Assembly (NCBI RefSeq): GCF_030067705.1
Contig: NZ_JASJEX010000001.1
Coordinates: forward strand, 1-64,000
Source of the DNA: Kribbibacterium absianum
GTDB lineage: Bacteria > Actinomycetota > Coriobacteriia > Coriobacteriales > Atopobiaceae
Direction: 5' to 3'
DNA length: 64,000 nucleotides
Below are positions 62,290 to 64,000 of the stretch, in pieces. Below the pieces are notes generated by a model, which saw only the letters and a list, made by a program, of their open reading frames with translations, did not search any database and was not told the origin of the DNA. The first letter of the stretch is position 1. Each line of letters begins with the position of its first letter. The position numbers and the translations under genes were made by a program.

Positions 62290-62910
62290 GTGGTCAACCC
62301 AGCCAAGAACATCCCGAACATTCCCTACGTTATCGAGCAAACGCCGCGCGGCGAGCGCTCCTATGACATTTACTCGCGCCTGCTCAACGACCGCATCGTC
62401 TTCCTCGGCGAGCAGGTGGACTCCAACTCCGCGAATCTGGTGATCGCGCAGCTGCTGCACCTGGAGAGCCAGGACCCGGACAAGGACATCTCGCTCTACA
62501 TCAACTCGCCCGGCGGCGACATCTATTCCGGCATGGGCATCATCGACACGATGAACTACATCAAGCCGGACGTCTCGACCATCTGCGTCGGCATGGCCGC
62601 GTCGATGGGCGCCGTCATCCTCGCTGCGGGCACCGAGGGCAAGCGGTACTGCCTGCCCAACTCCATGGTCCTGATCCACCAGCCGTCGAGCGGCGTGCAG
62701 GGCCAGCAGACGGACATCAACATCGTCGCCCAGGAGACCTCCTACCTGCGCGACCACCTCAATCACATGCTGTCCGACTACACCGGCCAACCTGTCGAGC
62801 GGATTCAGCAGGACACCGAGCGCGACAACTATATGCGCGCCCAGGAGGCCATGGAGTACGGGCTCGTGGACAAGGTGATCGCCTCCCGCGTCGACCCGAA
62901 TGAGGGGTAG
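62290..62910 (+). CDS. clpP: ATP-dependent Clp protease proteolytic subunit
   Basis: A 206-residue serine peptidase with triad Ser105 (GMAASMGA), His130 (VLIHQPSSG) and Asp179 (ERDNYM). It forms the double-heptamer chamber fed by ClpX. GTG start after GGGAGAAAGGA; clpX begins 3 bases after its stop. Confidence 0.96.
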   Translation: MVNPAKNIPNIPYVIEQTPRGERSYDIYSRLLNDRIVFLGEQVDSNSANLVIAQLLHLESQDPDKDISLYINSPGGDIYSGMGIIDTMNYIKPDVSTICVGMAASMGAVILAAGTEGKRYCLPNSMVLIHQPSSGVQGQQTDINIVAQETSYLRDHLNHMLSDYTGQPVERIQQDTERDNYMRAQEAMEYGLVDKVIASRVDPNEG

Positions 62911-62912
62911 CG

Positions 62913-64000
62913 ATGTCGGATTTTGACCACGACCACGACCACGACGACAAGCAGCTCCACTGCTCGTTCTGCGGCCGCACTCGCGACCAGGTGCAGAAGC
63001 TCGTGCAGGGGCCTGCCGGCGTGTTCATCTGCGACGAGTGCATCAGCACCTGCAGCGAGATGATCAACGCCGACCTCCCGCCCGAGGAGGCCGCCACAGG
63101 GATGCTCATCGAGCACCTGCCCACGCCGCACGAGATCTACGACGAGCTGAGCGAGTACGTGATGGGTCAGGAGGCGGCCAAGCGCGCGATGAGCGTGGCC
63201 GTCTACAACCATTACCGCCGCATCATGAACGGGCCGTCCGGCGCCGCGCAGCCCGCAGCCTTCGATGAGGACCACGAGGAGGTCGAGCTCGCGAAGAGCA
63301 ACATCCTGCTGCTCGGCCCCACCGGCACCGGCAAGACGCTTCTGGCCCAGACGCTCGCGCGCTTCCTCGAGGTGCCGTTCGCCATCGCGGACGCCACCAC
63401 CCTCACCGAGGCGGGGTACGTGGGCGAGGACGTCGAGAACATCCTGCTCAAGCTCATCAACGCCGCCGACGGCGACGTCGAGCGCGCGCAGGTGGGCATC
63501 GTCTACGTGGACGAGATCGACAAGATCGCCCACAAGGCGGAGAACTTCTCGATCACGCGCGACGTGTCCGGCGAGGGCGTGCAGCAGGCCCTGCTCAAGA
63601 TCCTCGAGGGCACGATGGCGAGCGTCCCGCCCCAGGGCGGTCGCAAGCACCCGCAGCAGGAGCTCATCTCGATCGACACCACCAACATCCTGTTCATCTG
63701 TGGCGGCGCGTTCGTCGGGCTCGACAAGATCGTGGCGGACCGCATCGGCAAGAAGGGCATCGGCTTCGGCACCGACCTTGGCGCCCGCGTGGAGGAGGCT
63801 GAGGACGAGCTGATGAGCCAGGTGGCGCCGGAGGACCTTCACAAGTTCGGCCTCATCCCCGAGTTCATCGGGCGTATCCCGGTGGTGACCAACACGCAGC
63901 AGCTCACCGAGGACGACCTCATGGACATCCTCACGACGCCCAAGAACGCGCTCGTCAAGCAGTACAAGCGCATGTTCGAGATCGAGGGCGTGGACCTCGA
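62913..64000 (+). CDS. clpX: Clp protease ATPase subunit ClpX, 3' end outside window
   Basis: The first 362 residues of an AAA+ unfoldase. A His/Asp-rich start ([10 protein letters not shown]) is followed by the zinc-binding domain (CSFCGR...CDECIS, about 17-45), Walker [11 protein letters not shown] (about 131-140), Walker [11 protein letters not shown], and the GYVGEDVEN pore loop. It recognises and feeds substrates to ClpP. Only the last part of the AAA+ small domain is missing. Confidence 0.96.
   Translation, partial: MSDFDHDHDHDDKQLHCSFCGRTRDQVQKLVQGPAGVFICDECISTCSEMINADLPPEEAATGMLIEHLPTPHEIYDELSEYVMGQEAAKRAMSVAVYNHYRRIMNGPSGAAQPAAFDEDHEEVELAKSNILLLGPTGTGKTLLAQTLARFLEVPFAIADATTLTEAGYVGEDVENILLKLINAADGDVERAQVGIVYVDEIDKIAHKAENFSITRDVSGEGVQQALLKILEGTMASVPPQGGRKHPQQELISIDTTNILFICGGAFVGLDKIVADRIGKKGIGFGTDLGARVEEAEDELMSQVAPEDLHKFGLIPEFIGRIPVVTNTQQLTEDDLMDILTTPKNALVKQYKRMFEIEGVDL

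Overview
The window is gene-dense, very GC-rich chromosomal DNA from an anaerobic high-GC Gram-positive bacterium, most likely a member of the class Coriobacteriia (Olsenella/Parolsenella/Collinsella type). This is inferred from the base composition, the GTG/TTG starts, the superoxide reductase, the numerous amino-acid permeases and the RecJ-helicase fusion; no ribosomal sequence long enough to name a genus is present. The window opens in the 3' part of a 5S rRNA gene and closes inside clpX.

Layout. 1-8.3 kb: end of an rRNA operon, then an amino-acid block (ArcD-like, GadC-like and another APC permease, plus a C45/phospholipase-B-like amidohydrolase) and desulfoferrodoxin. 8.4-13.5 kb: an intact but apparently catalytically dead NAD synthetase homologue, the SOS-type ruvCAB operon, a small unknown protein and a cold-shock protein. 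13.5-18.8 kb: a HAD phosphatase, a PepV-type dipeptidase, a ThrE exporter, TcdA and TatD. 18.8-23.4 kb: serine biosynthesis (serC, serA, DUF1015 on the minus strand) facing a HAD phosphatase. 23.4-29.9 kb: a phasin-like protein with an ABC1 kinase, then a MarR-controlled heterodimeric ABC exporter. 29.9-34.2 kb: repeat-rich spacers, an Rossmann protein with an Rrf2 regulator, a hydrolase-acetyltransferase fusion and a PTS EIIA. 34.3-42 kb: a MetRS-like ligase with a degenerate KMSKS loop, a DUF3267 membrane protein and three queuosine genes (queH, queA, tgt) with a tail-anchored coiled-coil protein between them. 42.3-49.4 kb: a RecJ-HIRAN-helicase fusion, bifunctional Rel, a metallo-hydrolase, tRNA-Leu. 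49.4-56.1 kb: the Trk potassium system and PTS genes (EIIA, 1-phosphofructokinase-type kinase, HPr, EI). 56.2-64 kb: a low-GC secreted protein with an odd membrane-anchored winged-helix protein, a diacylglycerol kinase-like protein, three tRNAs, glutamate dehydrogenase, trigger factor, clpP and clpX.

Much of the metabolism fits amino-acid use: uptake and exchange of amino acids, dipeptide and N-acyl hydrolysis, glutamate dehydrogenase and serine synthesis. ruvCAB, the RecJ fusion and two identical LexA-type boxes point to a DNA-repair theme.

The most unusual large-scale property is the spacers. They carry at least seven unrelated families of short palindromic, REP-like repeats, including nine copies of an exactly 29-bp element. 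One copy lies in frame inside tatD. A second 29-bp element brackets queH and supplies its stop codon. No transposase is visible in the window.
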